Assembly (NCBI GenBank): GCA_030704615.1
Contig: CM060731.1
Location: forward strand, 91,492,756 to 91,556,755
Source of the DNA: Takakia lepidozioides
Lineage: Eukaryota > Streptophyta > Takakiopsida > Takakiales > Takakiaceae
Reading direction: 5' to 3'
DNA length: 64,000 nucleotides
This document shows, piece after piece, positions 31,378-42,939 of this stretch. The notes below the pieces were generated by a model. It saw only the letters and a list, made by a program, of their open reading frames with translations, did no database searches and had not been told where the DNA came from. The position numbers and the translations under genes were made by a program. Position 1 is the first letter of the stretch; each line of letters starts with the position of its first letter.

Positions 31378-32723
31378 AACTTTGGAAATTTGAGGCTGAG
31401 ACCAACTTGTCCCACATGCTCTTCCAAGTGAAGGATGTCGGGAAGCAGGGGGTGCAAGAGTTTGCCAATTCGCTCAGTGCCGACCTACTGCGCAAGTCGG
31501 AGGCAAAGGCTGACATAACCTGGTGTAGACTGAGTATGGATGCCATGGTGGACTACATATTTTGGGTACAACGCCCAACTGTTCCCCGGACGTAATCAGT
31601 CTTTTCTCCCCCAATAGAAGAAAAAGTGTGGACCAGGATTTCTAAACTTATGTGCGCATTGTTGACAGACGAAAATTGAGCAGGATTTGGCACATGCGCG
31701 GAGGTTCTACATGGAGTCAGAGGAGAAGAAACTAACCCTCCCGACACTGGAATCGTATCTGAAAGCTGCGGAGGCGAAAGCTCGCGTCAAGTACAAGTCG
31801 CAGATGGTGAAGTACGTGGCCATTGCTGATCCCGCCCTTGGTGCCGACTTTCTGGTGGAGGTGGGGAAGCACTACTCCCGCGCTCTTAAGCCCACAATGA
31901 CACTGGAGAAGCTGCATTGTCTAGCCACAGCTTGTGTGGATGCAACAGAGAAGGTTACACATTCTTAAGCTGCCTTCTCTTGTGGCAACAATTCGTTTTC
32001 GTGGTGTCTTTCACTTACTAATATGCACGCTGGTTGGATAGACCCGGTGGCTCCAAATCTGGAATGGGTCCCAGAGTACAAGGGATATGTGGACGCCGAA
32101 TTTCCAGTGTCGGTGCCAGCCACCCTCGAGACTTAGCCATTTTCGGGGCACGGAACTGGAAATTCGGCGCCATTTTCCCAGGCTGGGTCCGAAAGTGGCT
32201 AAGTCCCAGAAAGGGCTGCCTCGCCCTTAGGAAAAATGGCGCCGAATTACCACTTTCGTTGCCCGGCACTTTGGGGAGCCGGGACCAGCGGGCCCACCAC
32301 CCCGCATGAAAATTCGGCGCCATTTTTGCAGTTTCTTGACTAAACATTAACCTCATTCCCGAGACCTGATTCTCTGTGGGTTTCTTGAAGGCAGGTACTG
32401 CAAGTTCTCCCTGTTGGAGAAAGGGCATCTGTCCTTCGAGCCGCCATTCTTCCTCGCATGGAGGAACCCTAGCGCTGATTCTATGTACACTGACGTTATC
32501 GTGAAGGAGTGGCATCTGGAGCATTTGTGCGACTGTTCGTGGTATGTGGACCTTCCGCCCGGAGGGCTCGACGCCTCCGAGTTTCAATTGAAGCTAGATG
32601 CTGAGGCCCGCCGAAACCGGGCTCCGCTGCCTCCAAAGGAGGCGAAAGCGCTTGCCAAGTCCAGGAAAGCGGCAGAGCTTGCTCAGGCAGGTATTCAGGA
32701 GAAGTTGAATGAGAAGAAAAAAA
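31378..32723 (+). pseudogene. ParB/methyltransferase gene, copy D (middle part)
   Basis: The coding begins right after the transposon end, so the ParB-like domain is missing. Exons: about 31378-31567 (ADITWCRLSMDAMVDYIFW, matching TDRTWYRLTMDGMVEVIYE of copy B), 31672-31955 (AHARRFYMESEE, KYVAIADPALGADF, HYSRALKPTM), a short piece from about 32036 (DPVAPNLEWVPEYKGY) and 32392-32723 (CSWYVDLPPGGLDASEF and a Lys/Ala/Glu coiled coil). The frame stops at 32723, where a CACTA terminus begins; the continuation is found inverted at 38677-38100 (copy E). Exon sequences of this copy look less decayed than copy B. Confidence 0.65.
32078..32330. repeat. Variant near-palindromes in an intron of copy D
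   Basis: Motifs AATTCGGCGCCATTTT (32159 and 32311) and the reverse AAAATGGCGCCGAATT (32233), plus a partial CGCCGAATTTCC at 32094. They are all in the intron before the CSWYVDL exon, the same intron position that holds AAATGCGGCACCGCATT in copy B. The core is GGCGCC here, against GCGGNNCCGC there. Confidence 0.8.
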
Positions 32724-33260
32724 CACTACAACAGATCGCGGTATATATGACTTTATATATGACTATCCCGTAGTCATAAACGGTACATATGACTGCAATG
32801 ACTTCAAGTCATGCAAACCAAGTCAATACAATGAGTACAGTATGGTCGGTCATGGATGACTGCAGTCAGATGAACCAAGTGATACATCTCACTGTCATGT
32901 GGCAGTCATATGTACTTCTATCATACATGACTTAGTGTGCTGCTACAAACTGTACACCTGTCTCTTTTTAATAAGTCCAGGAGGTTTTGTGGATGTGCGC
33001 CATATGGCGTCTCCAGAAACTGCCACGTGGCATATCCATGAGGAGGTCCTACAGTCATTATCTTGACTACAAACATGCTAATATCTAGACACGTGGCATA
33101 TAATGAGGAGGTCTTGCAGTCATTGTCCTAACTACAAACATCCTAATATGTGGACACGTGGCATCATATGAGGGGTTTGTTAAATGCATTTCACAGTCAG
33201 AACCACGACTATGCTTATAAGAGCTCGTTGCCAGGTGTTTTATGGTCGATATGACACGTG
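32724..33260 (+). mobile_element. CACTA transposon terminus 1
   Basis: The stretch begins CACTACAACAGATCGC with the classic CACTA start, followed by many subterminal ATGACT/AGTCAT words (32745-32935). Three direct repeats of about 65 bases follow at 33022-33180, each with CACGTGGCAT and ACTACAAACAT. It interrupts the copy D coding frame. The matching other terminus is at 38678. Confidence 0.8.
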
Positions 33261-33419
33261 TCAATGCATGATTGAAGGTTGTTTAGTGATGTTAAAGTGA
33301 TATTGCTTACTACCTATAGTAGAACCCTAGTCATGCACACGTCTTTCTGTAATCTATACTTCTACTGCTATAGTGATTCTACCTACTGCAGCTTACTACA
33401 TATACTAGAACAAATCAAT

Positions 33420-33720
33420 GCTGCATTCACAGGCAAGAATCACAGAAATTTAAAACAAAGTGAGAAAGTGCAAAGGACATAACATAGGCACTTAAGATGT
33501 AAAAAGAGCTTGTCTTAAACAATTGCCAGTCAAATTTACAAAATAGCACAAGAGTCCCAAAATCTAGCTCCTCAAACAACAGTTTGACAAAGTGCAAATG
33601 ACACTATATAGGCACTGAAGATAGAAGCAGAGTAACAAGATATTGTCTTAAACAACTATCACTCAGATTTACAAAATTGCAATACAGTCCCAAAATCAGG
33701 CTCCTCAAAACAGTCTAAGG
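33420..33720. repeat. Tandem duplication of about 130 bases
   Basis: Two similar blocks (about 33455-33585 and 33590-33715) share GGCACT(T/G)AAGAT, TTGTCTTAAACAA, ATTTACAAAAT and GTCCCAAAATC. Noncoding, inside the region between the two CACTA ends. Confidence 0.7.
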
Positions 33721-33799
33721 GGGGCAGCATAACATACATGTTGCCCTCATGTTGCCTTCATAGTGGCTTTATTTAAAATTCACTCCTTCTCTGAACAAC

Positions 33800-35336
33800 A
33801 TATGAACCTATGGATTTCCCTCTCCATGCCCTGCCTTGCCCTGCACTCTCTCTCCCTCTCTCTCTTGGCATGGATAACTGAAGGAGCAGGGGTAGACTAG
33901 TGTGGGTTCAGATTCGTCCGACAGAGCTGGATTTGAAGCACAAAGCTACGTAATATGTCGATTCGCTGCCCTGCCCCCTTTAATTAAACCGATGAGACAT
34001 TTTACCATAAAGATGAGAAAGCGTGGAAACTAGTGGGCAGGTGCACGTTCACCTTATCCAAACTGGATTTAAGCCAAACATTTTTTTATGCAACGCCTAC
34101 CTTGTCAACATGTATGTTAAGTGCGGGGGCATCGCTGAATACTCACCAAATGCGGGAGCTCTCTGCTGGTGGCTGCTGGGGCGGCGGCAGCCTGCTTGCT
34201 CCGGCTCGTGAGCGACCTGCCAGCGACCCCCCCAAACAGTGAGCACACCACTGGCTACCCTCTCCCTGTCCTTGCCTCTCCCTCTCCCTGCCGCGCCATC
34301 CCTCTCCCTTTCTCTTGGCAGGAATAGCTGAAGGAGCAGGGATGGAATGTGGGTTCAGATTCATGCAAGAGGGCTGCATTTCAAGCACAAAACTACCTAT
34401 GATTCTTTGCCCTGCCCCCTATAAACCAAGAAAACAATTCAGCAGATTCAGATACTTAGCTTTGTCTCTTGCATGAGTAGCTTGGAATCTGGTGGGCAAG
34501 TTAAGTGAAGGAGCATTGTTGCTGCAGCTTCCAGTTGACCATCTACCCATGCAGGTTTCTTGTAGCTATCCTTCCATAGGGAATGATAGGTAATCTGGAG
34601 CTTGAAATCCGGCCCTCTTGGATGAATCTGGACCCACACTCTATGCCCGTTCCTTCAGCTATCCATGCCTCTGCACAAATCATGCATACATCTTGTCTTG
34701 TTGCTAGCAGCTAGCAATGACAGCCTAGAAATCTTCCAGCAAACACCCCAACCATACTTATCACACGAGTTCCTATGCTGACTTGCGTCTGCTTCCAAGA
34801 GGTATTCACCTTTTTGCCTCGATTGTTCCACCATTGACTTGGGTCGGAAACGTGTTCATTTTAGAGCTTCTCCTCGTCTCTGTTATCTGTTTTTCGATAC
34901 TTTCCTGTTGCCACATTGGCAGTAACATGTCAAAATCACTCCAAAACCACCATAGATCCACCAACAAGCTACTTGCATAATTCAACATGAAAATTTAGGG
35001 ATGACTCTAATAACAGGGAAAACAGGCTGAAATGTGTTGAAAAAGGTGCCTTTGTTAGCGGTGCCTGTTTCTATCAATTGTGTTGTTGCCGTTGCTGTTT
35101 CCGGTTGACCATGTACCCATGGAGGTTTTTTGTAGCTATTGATCCACGGGGAATCAGAAGTAATCTTGTGTTTGAAATCCGGCCCTCTTGGATGAATCTG
35201 GACCCACACTTTATCCCCGATCCTTCAGCTATCCCTGCATGTGTACAAATCAGGCATACATCCTTGCCTTGGTGCTAGCAGCTGACACTGACGGTGTGGA
35301 GTTCTTCCAGAAAACACCCTAACCCTACTTATCACA
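33800..35336. other. Intergenic DNA with dispersed PPR-flank repeats
   Basis: A short PPR-like piece at 34023-34160 on the plus strand (HLIQTGFKPNIFLCNAYL, VNMYVKCGG) is broken on both sides. A dispersed block (GTTGACCAT then TACCCATG...GGTTT then TTGTAGCTAT) is present at 34535, 35104 and 37058. A block TTCAACATGAAAATTTAGGG at 34979 is repeated inverted at 37395. No complete gene. Confidence 0.55.
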
Positions 35337-37385
35337 CTAGTTCCAAATCTGAATGCACCTGCTTCTCTCTGTAATCCAACAGGCATTCACCTTTTTTGGA
35401 GCTGCCAGGCTTGCACACGCATTGCAAACACAAACAAATGTAATGTGGTTGGGCTTCACCCCTTCCTGCATCATTTGCTCATATGTCTCAAAAGCCTCCA
35501 TCCCGCAACCCTGCTGTGCATGTCCTGTGACCATTGCGTGCCACAACACCACATCACATTCACCCATAATGTCAAACACCCCCTTTTCATGTTCAATACT
35601 CCCACATTTGGCATACATATCCAGCAAGGCAGTGTTCCGAATGACATTTGGTGCAATTCCAGCTTTGACAATGTGACCATAGACCTCTTTGCCATTTTCC
35701 GGGGCTGCCAGGCTTGCACATGCATTGCGAACGCCAACAAAGGTGATCTGGTTGGGCTTCACCCCTTCCTGCATCATTTGCTCATAGGTCTCCAAAGCCT
35801 CCATCCCACGACCCTGCTGTGCATATCCTACGATCATCGCGCTTCACGACACCACATCACGTTCAGCCATTTTGTCAAACACTGCCTTTGCATCTTCAAT
35901 GCACCCAAATTTGGCAACATGTCCACCAGGGCAGTGTTCAGAATGACGTCTGGTACAATTCAAGCTTTGACGATGTCAGCAGGGACCTCTTTACCCTTTT
36001 CCAGGGCTGCCAGGCTCGCACACACATTGCAAACGCAAATGTCAAATGTGATGCGGTCGGGCTTCACCCCTTCCAACATCATTTGCTCATAGGTCTCCAA
36101 AGCATTCCTACCACACCCATGCTTGGTAAATCCTGCCAACATTAAATTCCACGTGATCAAAGATCGTTGAGAGATTCTGTTGAACACTTGGTGAGCATAG
36201 ATGTACACCAGGGGAATGTTCAAAATGACATCTGGTACAATTCCAGCTTTGATAATGTCAACCATGAACCTCTTTGACCATTCCCAGGGCTGCTAGGCTC
36301 GCATATGCATATTATAAACACAAATGAACATGACCTGGTCTCGCTTCATCCCTTCCCACATCATTTGCTCTTAGGTTTCCAAAGCCTTAATCCCATACGC
36401 ATGCTGCACATACCTTGCAATCATGGCACTCCAAAACACCACATCTCGTTCAGCCATATTGTCGATCTCTCCCTTCGCATCAGGCTTGCTGCACCCACAT
36501 TTGGCATATTGCATGTCCACCAGGTCAATGTTCAGAATGACATCTGGTACAAATCCAGCTTTGATGATGTCACCATGGACCTCTTTCCCTCCAGAGCTCC
36601 CAAGCTTGCACATGCATTGCAAACACAAACAAACGTGATGTGGTTGGGCTTCACCCCTTCGCGCAGCAGTTGCTCATAGGTCTCCAAAGCATTCCTACCA
36701 CACCCATGCTTGGCAACTCCTGCCAACATTATATTCCACGTGATCAAAGATTGTTGAGGCATTCTGTTGAACACTTGGTGAGCATCCATGATGCTCCCGC
36801 ACTTGACATACATGGAGACAAGGGTGTTGAGTAGAAAAACATTTGGCGTGCATCCACTTTGGATAATGTGAGTGAGCACCTGCTTTCCAGCGTCCAGACC
36901 TTCCATCTTGATGCACTTAAGCAAGGGACAGACAAACGTACCTGAATCTGCTGAAATGCCTCATTGGCTCCCTCTCTTGATCCTCTTTCAGAAGTTGTGG
37001 TCATGGTTGAGGTGCCTGGTTTTATGAACTATGCCGCTGCAGCTGCAGCCTTTAGTTGACCATCTACCCATGTAGGTTTCTTGTAGCTATTGATCCACAG
37101 GGAATCACATCTGGTACAACTCCAGCTTTGGCAATGCAACCATGCACCTCTTTGCCCTTTTCCAGGGCTGCCAGGATTGCACACGCACTGCAAACGCACA
37201 CAAACCTGATGTGGTCGTCCCCAATCATTTGCTCGTAGGTCTCCAAATCCTCCATCCCGTGCCTCTGCTGTGCATACCCTGCAAGCATCGCATTCCATGA
37301 CACCACATCTCGTTCAACCAGAGTGTGGAAAACTCCCTTCACATCCTGAATGCACCCACATTTGGCAAACATGTCTACCAGGGCA
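35337..37385 (-). pseudogene. PLS-type PPR protein pseudogene with frameshifts
   Basis: Read from 37385 down in several frames. Successive 35-residue repeats are recognisable: VNMYVKCG/MYAKCGS, (D/N)VVSWNAM(L/I)AGYAQQG, ALETYEQMM(Q/R)EGVKP, and (H/Q)ITFVCVCNACASLAALE. PPR proteins of this class bind organellar RNA, often for C-to-U editing. Open segments include 37372-37064, 36924-36532, 36265-35960 and 35837-35337. Frame shifts and internal stops separate them, and no E/DYW tail or transit peptide is visible. Repeat-to-repeat similarity suggests tandem copies or a patchwork of several genes. Confidence 0.75.
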
Positions 37386-37439
37386 GTGTTCAGGCCCTAA
37401 ATTTTCATGTTGAATTATGCAAGTTACTGGTTGAGTGAA

Positions 37440-37860
37440 CCTTTGATAGTTTGCAATGCGTGTGCAAGCCTGGCAGCTCTAGAGAAGGGCAAAGAGGTCC
37501 ATGACGACATTTGTCAGAGCTGCAATTGTACCACATGTCATTATGAATAATACCCTCGTGGACATGTATGAAGGGAGTGTTCGACAGTATGGCTGAACAA
37601 GATGTGGGTGTCGTGGAGTGCAATGATTGCAGGATATGCACAGCAAGGGCGTGGGATGGAGGCTTTTGAGAACTATGAGCAAATGATGTGCGAAGGGGTG
37701 AAGCCCAACCACATCACATTTGTTTGTGTTGCAATGAGTGTGCAAGCCTGGGAGCTCTGGGAAAGGGGAAAGAGGTCCATGGTGACATCGTCAAAGCTGG
37801 AATTGTACCAGATGTGCATAAACAAGGGTGGCCCTCGGCAGTGACCACTATAGCAGATCA
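37440..37860 (+). pseudogene. PPR fragment in inverted orientation
   Basis: On the plus strand, 37602-37835 reads as SAMIAGYAQQGRGMEAF, then ENYEQMMCEGVKPNHITFVC, and upstream 37445-37600 reads as a preceding repeat in another frame. It is an inverted neighbour of the 35337-37385 pseudogene, next to the inverted TTCAACATGAAAATTT block, so an inversion joined them. Confidence 0.65.
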
Positions 37861-38099
37861 AGGGAGCAAGCTCCAAAGATCAAAATTTCTTTGAACAAAA
37901 ATCAATACAAATATATGCGTAACTAACCTACCAGCCTACCACAACTAGACAATCTACTTTGAGGGCTTGTTGACCATTCAAATTTGATGTAGTTGTTGCC
38001 TTGTTTCAGGCTAAGTGAATGGTACAGTGCCCAATGTTATGAACCAGGGATCTGTAGCCATATGAGCTCATTCACATAAGCTCAAAATTAGCAAGGAGC

Positions 38100-38677
38100 A
38101 GTGCATACCTTTTCACCTCTAGGAGGTGGCGGAACCCGTGCAGCCATGCAGAATCTACCCCTTCCACCTCCTCCTCATCCTCTCCCTGCACCTGATCCTG
38201 GATTGTCATCTTCCTGGGCAGGTACCATCATGGCTTCCAAACTAGGGGTGTCTTTAGGCTCTGTAGCGGCAGCCCTCTTCTTCACTTTCCCCTTCAGCTC
38301 CCTCCAGAGACTTGCTGTGTGCCACCTTCTTTGCCCTGGCAGCTAGAGCGTCAAGGAAGCTCTCATTGACGCATTGGATGATTGTTGGGGGTTCTAACTT
38401 TGGCCTGTGGGGAAATGTCACCGCCGAATACCGCCGTGTAGGCTCGCCCTCAAATGCCAACTTCTTGGCAGAACCAGTCCCAGTCCGAACTGACTTGGGG
38501 ACCCGGACAACCGGTGACTTGGTAGCAGCAGCAGCAGTTGCAGGACCTTGCACAAAGTTGTCGTCGGAGTCACTCCTTTCGAGCCCCTCCTGCGCCTCCT
38601 CTCGTGCCCCGCTAGTTTTCTATTTTTTTGGCGTTACTGCAGTCCCCTGTTTCCGTGTCCTTTTCTTCAACCCTTCA
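38100..38677 (-). pseudogene. ParB/methyltransferase gene, copy E (continuation of copy D)
   Basis: Read from 38677 down: LKKRTRKQGTAVTP, a damaged stretch, then 38553-38254 with RTGTGSAKKLAFEGE and IIQCVNESFLDALAARAK, matching VVQCVNESFLAALMDG of copy B (near 20010), followed by an acidic tail. In the gene this segment comes directly after the charged coiled coil where copy D stops at 32723. Removing one three-base target duplication makes the two parts read in the same frame. The methyltransferase domain itself is absent here. Confidence 0.65.
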
Positions 38678-39000
38678 CTACAACAGATCGCAGTATATCT
38701 GACTGCCGAGGCGCGGTAGTCATGGTTTTCCTGACTTTGACCATGACTTCCCTGTAGTTTTGGACCAAATGGGACTTCACGTAGTCGTTGACATGACTAC
38801 GTGACTACGTAGTCCTCTGGGCGACTACTTTGGTAGACGTCGTCATGATTGTATGGCTCCGCTCTAGAGGAAAGGGTGGTCAACGATGGTTGACTAGCGC
38901 GAGCTTGCCACCAAATAGTCGCCGGAATGACTTCTAGTGCAAGCTTGGTAACCAAAAGGTTTAAATTTTTTTAAAAGTTGCTTATAGGGTTGCCCATTAG
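38678..39000 (+). mobile_element. CACTA transposon terminus 2
   Basis: The stretch begins CACTACAACAGATCGC, identical for 16 bases with terminus 1 at 32724, and continues GTATATCTGACT against GTATATATGACT. Subterminal TAGTCATG, CATGACT and ACTACGTGACTACGTAGTC words follow. Both termini now point the same way, so one of them is inverted relative to an intact element. Confidence 0.8.
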
Positions 39001-39094
39001 AGGGTTGGGACTTGGCCTCTTTTTGGTTTTTTTTTTTCTCCTTCTTAGTAGTATCAAGCCGAGAGATGAGTTTAGGTTTTAGTTGATTCTCTCC

Positions 39095-40200
39095 ATGCTA
39101 TTTGGAGGTGCCACCACGGAGCCAGCTGAATGCTTTATTGGAGCGGTTCCATTGTTCATTGTATGTAGGTCACCTTGGTATGAAGAAAATGTGGCTTACT
39201 ATTGGCTGGGGATTCACCGGGATGTCACGGAGTTCATCTCTAAATGTAAAGGTTGTTGTGCTAACATTGCTCTCCCTAGGGCCCGGATCTTGTAGCCTTT
39301 GTCTGTCACCCATGCTTTTGCTCGTGTTGGCATTGACTTGGTAGGACCCCTCGCACTCACATCAAAGGGTCGAAGCTACTTTTGTGTTGTTACCGACTAC
39401 TTAATTAAGTGGGTAGAGTCCGGCCTTTGCGTTCCAAGGCTAATGACACTGTAGCTTAGTTCTTCTTTAATGACATCCTTATGTGGCATGGGTGTCCTCG
39501 GGAGATACTAACGGATCATGGAAAGGAGTTTTGTTACTAGCTCATCACAGTGATATGCTTCAACTTTGGTGTCAAGCATTCCACCACTGCCCCATACCAT
39601 CCCCAGACCAATGGCCTCACGGAATGCTTCAACCAAACTCTTTGCCGAATGTTGGAGAAGAATGGCGCACTTACTAGGGAGTGGTATACCTTTCTTCCCC
39701 CTATTCTCTTTGCTTATCGCACTGCCGTGCGTGCAAGATTCCTTTTGAGTTGTTGTATGGTCGCAAGTGTGTTTCTCCTTTGCATTCTACCCCTCTTATC
39801 TTTACTGTTGCTGATCCGGTTGATCTTGATACCTATGTTGAGGATCTTCATGCTCGGCATGCGGTGTCTATCCATGATGCCAAGACGAACATTGGTAAGG
39901 CTCAGCTAACCCAGGCCCGCAATTTTAACAAACGTGTCAAGTACTCTAACCTGTTTCAGGTGGGATAGATTGTGTGCGTTCGGTTGCAGCATGGTAAGCA
40001 TGCATGCAAATCTAAGCTCAAGATCGATGGTCCATACTTGATCTATCAGATTTTACGTGGGCGACGTGCTCTCCTTCTTCTATAGGGGACCAATACTGAA
40101 GTGTGGGATGAACCGGTTTCTTTGACGGATCTGGTATATTCCGAGTTGGTCTTTGATCTCATGTGCATCAATGTGGAGGGACGTACGGTGGGGTAATGTC
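39095..40200 (+). pseudogene. Ty3/gypsy integrase remnant (copy 1)
   Basis: The reading order is that of a gypsy integrase: a linker with LNALLERFHCSLYVGHLG, a zinc-binding HHCC region (HRDVTEFISKCKGCCANIAL), the core strand VGIDLVGPLALTSKGRSY and TDYLIKW, the TAPYHPQTNGLTE block, the LPPILFAYRTAV helix, and a C-terminal chromo-less tail with RRALLL. In-frame stops include TAG at 39966 and TAG near 40085; frame changes occur near 39470-39550 and 39735. It begins close to CACTA terminus 2. The inverted relative at 52378-53640 is slightly more complete. Confidence 0.8.
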
Positions 40201-40499
40201 TTGATCTTCTTAGCTGATCTACTTCAGCTTGATCTTCTTGTCTTCAGCGGCTTAGACTTAGATTGCGGATTGTGACTTTCATGGCCTTATGGCTTGCCCA
40301 TTCTAGGACTTAAAAACATTTGTAGTCTTATGATATATCACCACCTGTACTCCCTACATGGTTTTCCTAGCCAAGGGTTTTGTCCTCGGCCCAATTTGCA
40401 GGTGCAAGGTTTTCCCTTGGTAGGTTTTTCACATGGTGATTTTATCAAAATATTTTACTTATTATTATTTTACTTCGCGAAGCTCAAGATTTTTCGTGG

Positions 40500-40976
40500 G
40501 GGGTAGGCTTCACAGATGTGATGGCCCGAACTCTCCTCATCACCAACTTTATTCATCCAAAACGGCGATACTCATTCATAGTATAATTTTTTGGCCTAAG
40601 TACCGTTAAACCGTTACAATGATAGCATAGCCAGGATTAGTTAATACTAAGTGGCCGCATCCTGACCGTTCACTAGATCTAGGGCTGTGAAAAGGCGCCG
40701 CGGGCTCAGCCTGTCACGCCTCGCCATGCGACATGCAGCTAGGGTTTGTATAAAGCGGCGGCCTGACCTTGTGTCAGGCAGCTTGTGTACGCTGGTGTAT
40801 GTATGTGTGTAAAGGTGTCATTTATCACGATACGTGTGAGATTTCTGTTAGTTCACTTGTGAAGATCCTCCTCTCGCGTGAATGCACGCTCCTCTTGCTT
40901 CGCCCCTGTCATTTCTAAAGAGCAACTTGTGAGGATAGGCAAATATTCCTCCTGCTTCTTTTAAGGCTTCATAGGG
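40500..40976 (+). repeat. Polypurine tract and 3' LTR fragment of the same element
   Basis: The purine run GTGGGGGGTAGG at 40497-40508 is followed by GCTTCACAGATGTGATGGCCC. The following 450 bases match the minus-strand sequence 51905-52365 with blocks such as GATCTAGGGCT, CTTGTGTCAGG and ATCCTCCTCTCGC. The match ends after TTTTAAGGCTTCA at about 40976. Start of the LTR at TGTGATGG (about 40516) is inferred. Confidence 0.65.
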
Positions 40977-41084
40977 TGCCGGAATATATATTTTTTTTCC
41001 AAGAAGAGGTCCGGCACTCTTTTTGGAATTTCTGCAGTTTCGGCACATATCACTATATATAATATAAAAATCTTTCATTTACAC

Positions 41085-41190
41085 TGTGTGGGTAGCTCTA
41101 TGGTATCACGCAAACTTCAGAAATAGCAGGCCTGGAGTCCGAATTCTCGGGAATTCTGACACAAGGAGAGAATTTTTTTTTTTCGACAAC
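41085..41190 (+). repeat. tRNA-like SINE candidate
   Basis: A-box-like GGTAGCTCTATGGTATCACGC and, about 32 bases later, B-box-like GGAGTCCGAATTCT, followed by a short tail ending in a T run at 41173-41181. The spacing fits an internal RNA polymerase III promoter. No cloverleaf acceptor stem is convincing, so it is a SINE head rather than a tRNA gene. Confidence 0.4.
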
Positions 41191-42064
41191 ACACTTTTTT
41201 ATTTAATTATCGTCGGACTGCGTAGGCATGTGTTGTTGTAAGAGATTTTTTAATTAGATGATGGTTCAGGTTCCAAATTTCATTTTCTAAGGGGCCTACT
41301 TGCAGAGCCCACCAAAGGGAGGCGGAAGAAACCTTGTAAAATATATACCCCTTACCTTCCTTATATAGTCTTTGGAGGCGGTGGTGGAGCCTTGTAGAAG
41401 GGGGCCACCGCCTCATCCCGCTCCTTCTGGAAAGCTCTAGAAGTAGAAGGAGGCCGTACAGGTGTCTTCTGCGCATGTCATGCCATGGAGTAGATCACCA
41501 CCCCTTGGTACTGAGGGGTGTTGTCGGTAATCCTTCCCAGCCCACTTTTCAAAACATTGTTCCCATACATGAATGACATCTCTGCCGATGGCTTGAGCCA
41601 TATCTTATGCTTGGCATGAGCGGCAAGGAGGTCAAGGCAAGTCACTAGTCTTGCGCACATGACTAAAAAACAGGGCGGATCCGCCGGAAAAGTGGGCTGA
41701 TCCGCCCCTGACACGGCTTCCCCGCGCTGATAGCGATATTTGCCCAGCGCGATCGCTCAGCCACAAAGCTGATCCGCCGGATAAAAGTAGATGAAACATA
41801 ATGACCTTTTAGATGAAAAAAAAAAAATACTTATCAAATTAAAACAAATGTTACATGCATCTTTGCCGTGCACACATAGTACTCAACAGCACGGAAGTGC
41901 ACAAAGTACATGAGAGGAAGCTTCCCTACCTTAAGCATGGAAAGGGAATCTATGCTAGGGTTACTTTTGGAAGGTCCTGAGAGCGATTGTTCAATACAAT
42001 GCAGTCAGTTGCCGGTGATTGCGGGTGTGAGAAGACCACTTCAAGTTGAAAAGAGGAGTGTTGC

Positions 42065-42847
42065 ATGAGGTTGGACAAACGATACAACAATGTTGTTGCT
42101 AGATCTTTGGGAGGAGAAATACTGGGACCATGGGCGTGGACCTCTGCGAGCAAAAGACTGGACATTACGTTGCTGAAAGACTTTCCCAATGTGCCCCATC
42201 GTTCTTGGAAGCAATGTCGCGACAAGGTCGACAAGCTTAATGATGTGTATCGAGAAGAAAAGGGAAAATGTGATGCAACAGGTGCTCCTCCTTCCGAGTG
42301 GCCATGGTACGAAAAATTTGATGGCATTCTCGGAGGCACAACAAAGGTCAATGGGATCCCTGGAGGTATTGACCAGGGAGTGCGCAACAATCCTCCCCAG
42401 ACCATTGATGATGATGATACACAGTTTGATACACAATCCAGTCCTCTTCGACAGGCTCCTGTTTTTTATGGAGGCACTGCTTCTGTCACAATACCAGAGG
42501 TGACGGCAGGCACCACACCCGGCGACCCTTCTGCTGCACCTGACACTCCTAGGATGGCAGCTTGCAAATTGCTAGGTATGCAAGGACGTCCAAATTCAAA
42601 GAAGCGACGTTTGTCTGGGGGATCGACTGCCATTGCAAGTGCCATCAAAGAGTTCGGGGAGGGGATCAAAGAGATGGAGACGCTAAAGATGGCGATGACC
42701 GAGAGAATCACCTTGCAGATTCTTCAAAGCGAGCAAACAAGTCGCGAGTTGGCAATGCAAACCCAACTTCAGATGGCCGCTTTGTTTGCAGATGTGTTAA
42801 AGCCAAACGATGGCTCCGGCGCATCGTCCGTGGGTGGTAGCACTTGA
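42065..42847 (+). CDS. Myb/SANT-like DNA-binding protein of the Harbinger element
   Basis: A 260-residue frame. In PIF/Harbinger elements this partner binds DNA at the element ends and recruits the transposase to the nucleus. The trihelix-like domain covers residues 1-95 with regularly spaced tryptophans (GPWAWTSASKRLD, HRSWKQCRDKVDKLNDVY, SEWPWYEKFDGILG). A low-complexity linker follows, then a basic KKRRLSGG segment near residue 175 (possible nuclear signal) and a C-terminal helix rich in Gln/Glu/Met. The first residues may be missing, since the frame is open only from about 42062. No internal stop, unlike the transposase. Confidence 0.75.
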   Translation: MRLDKRYNNVVARSLGGEILGPWAWTSASKRLDITLLKDFPNVPHRSWKQCRDKVDKLNDVYREEKGKCDATGAPPSEWPWYEKFDGILGGTTKVNGIPGGIDQGVRNNPPQTIDDDDTQFDTQSSPLRQAPVFYGGTASVTIPEVTAGTTPGDPSAAPDTPRMAACKLLGMQGRPNSKKRRLSGGSTAIASAIKEFGEGIKEMETLKMAMTERITLQILQSEQTSRELAMQTQLQMAALFADVLKPNDGSGASSVGGST

Positions 42848-42939
42848 ATTCCTTGGTTCGTTGTGGTTCATGAGTGTGTCTAGTGACAACGACATCCCAC
42901 ATGAAGTTAGCATCAGAAAAAGGTAGATTGACCTGAAGC

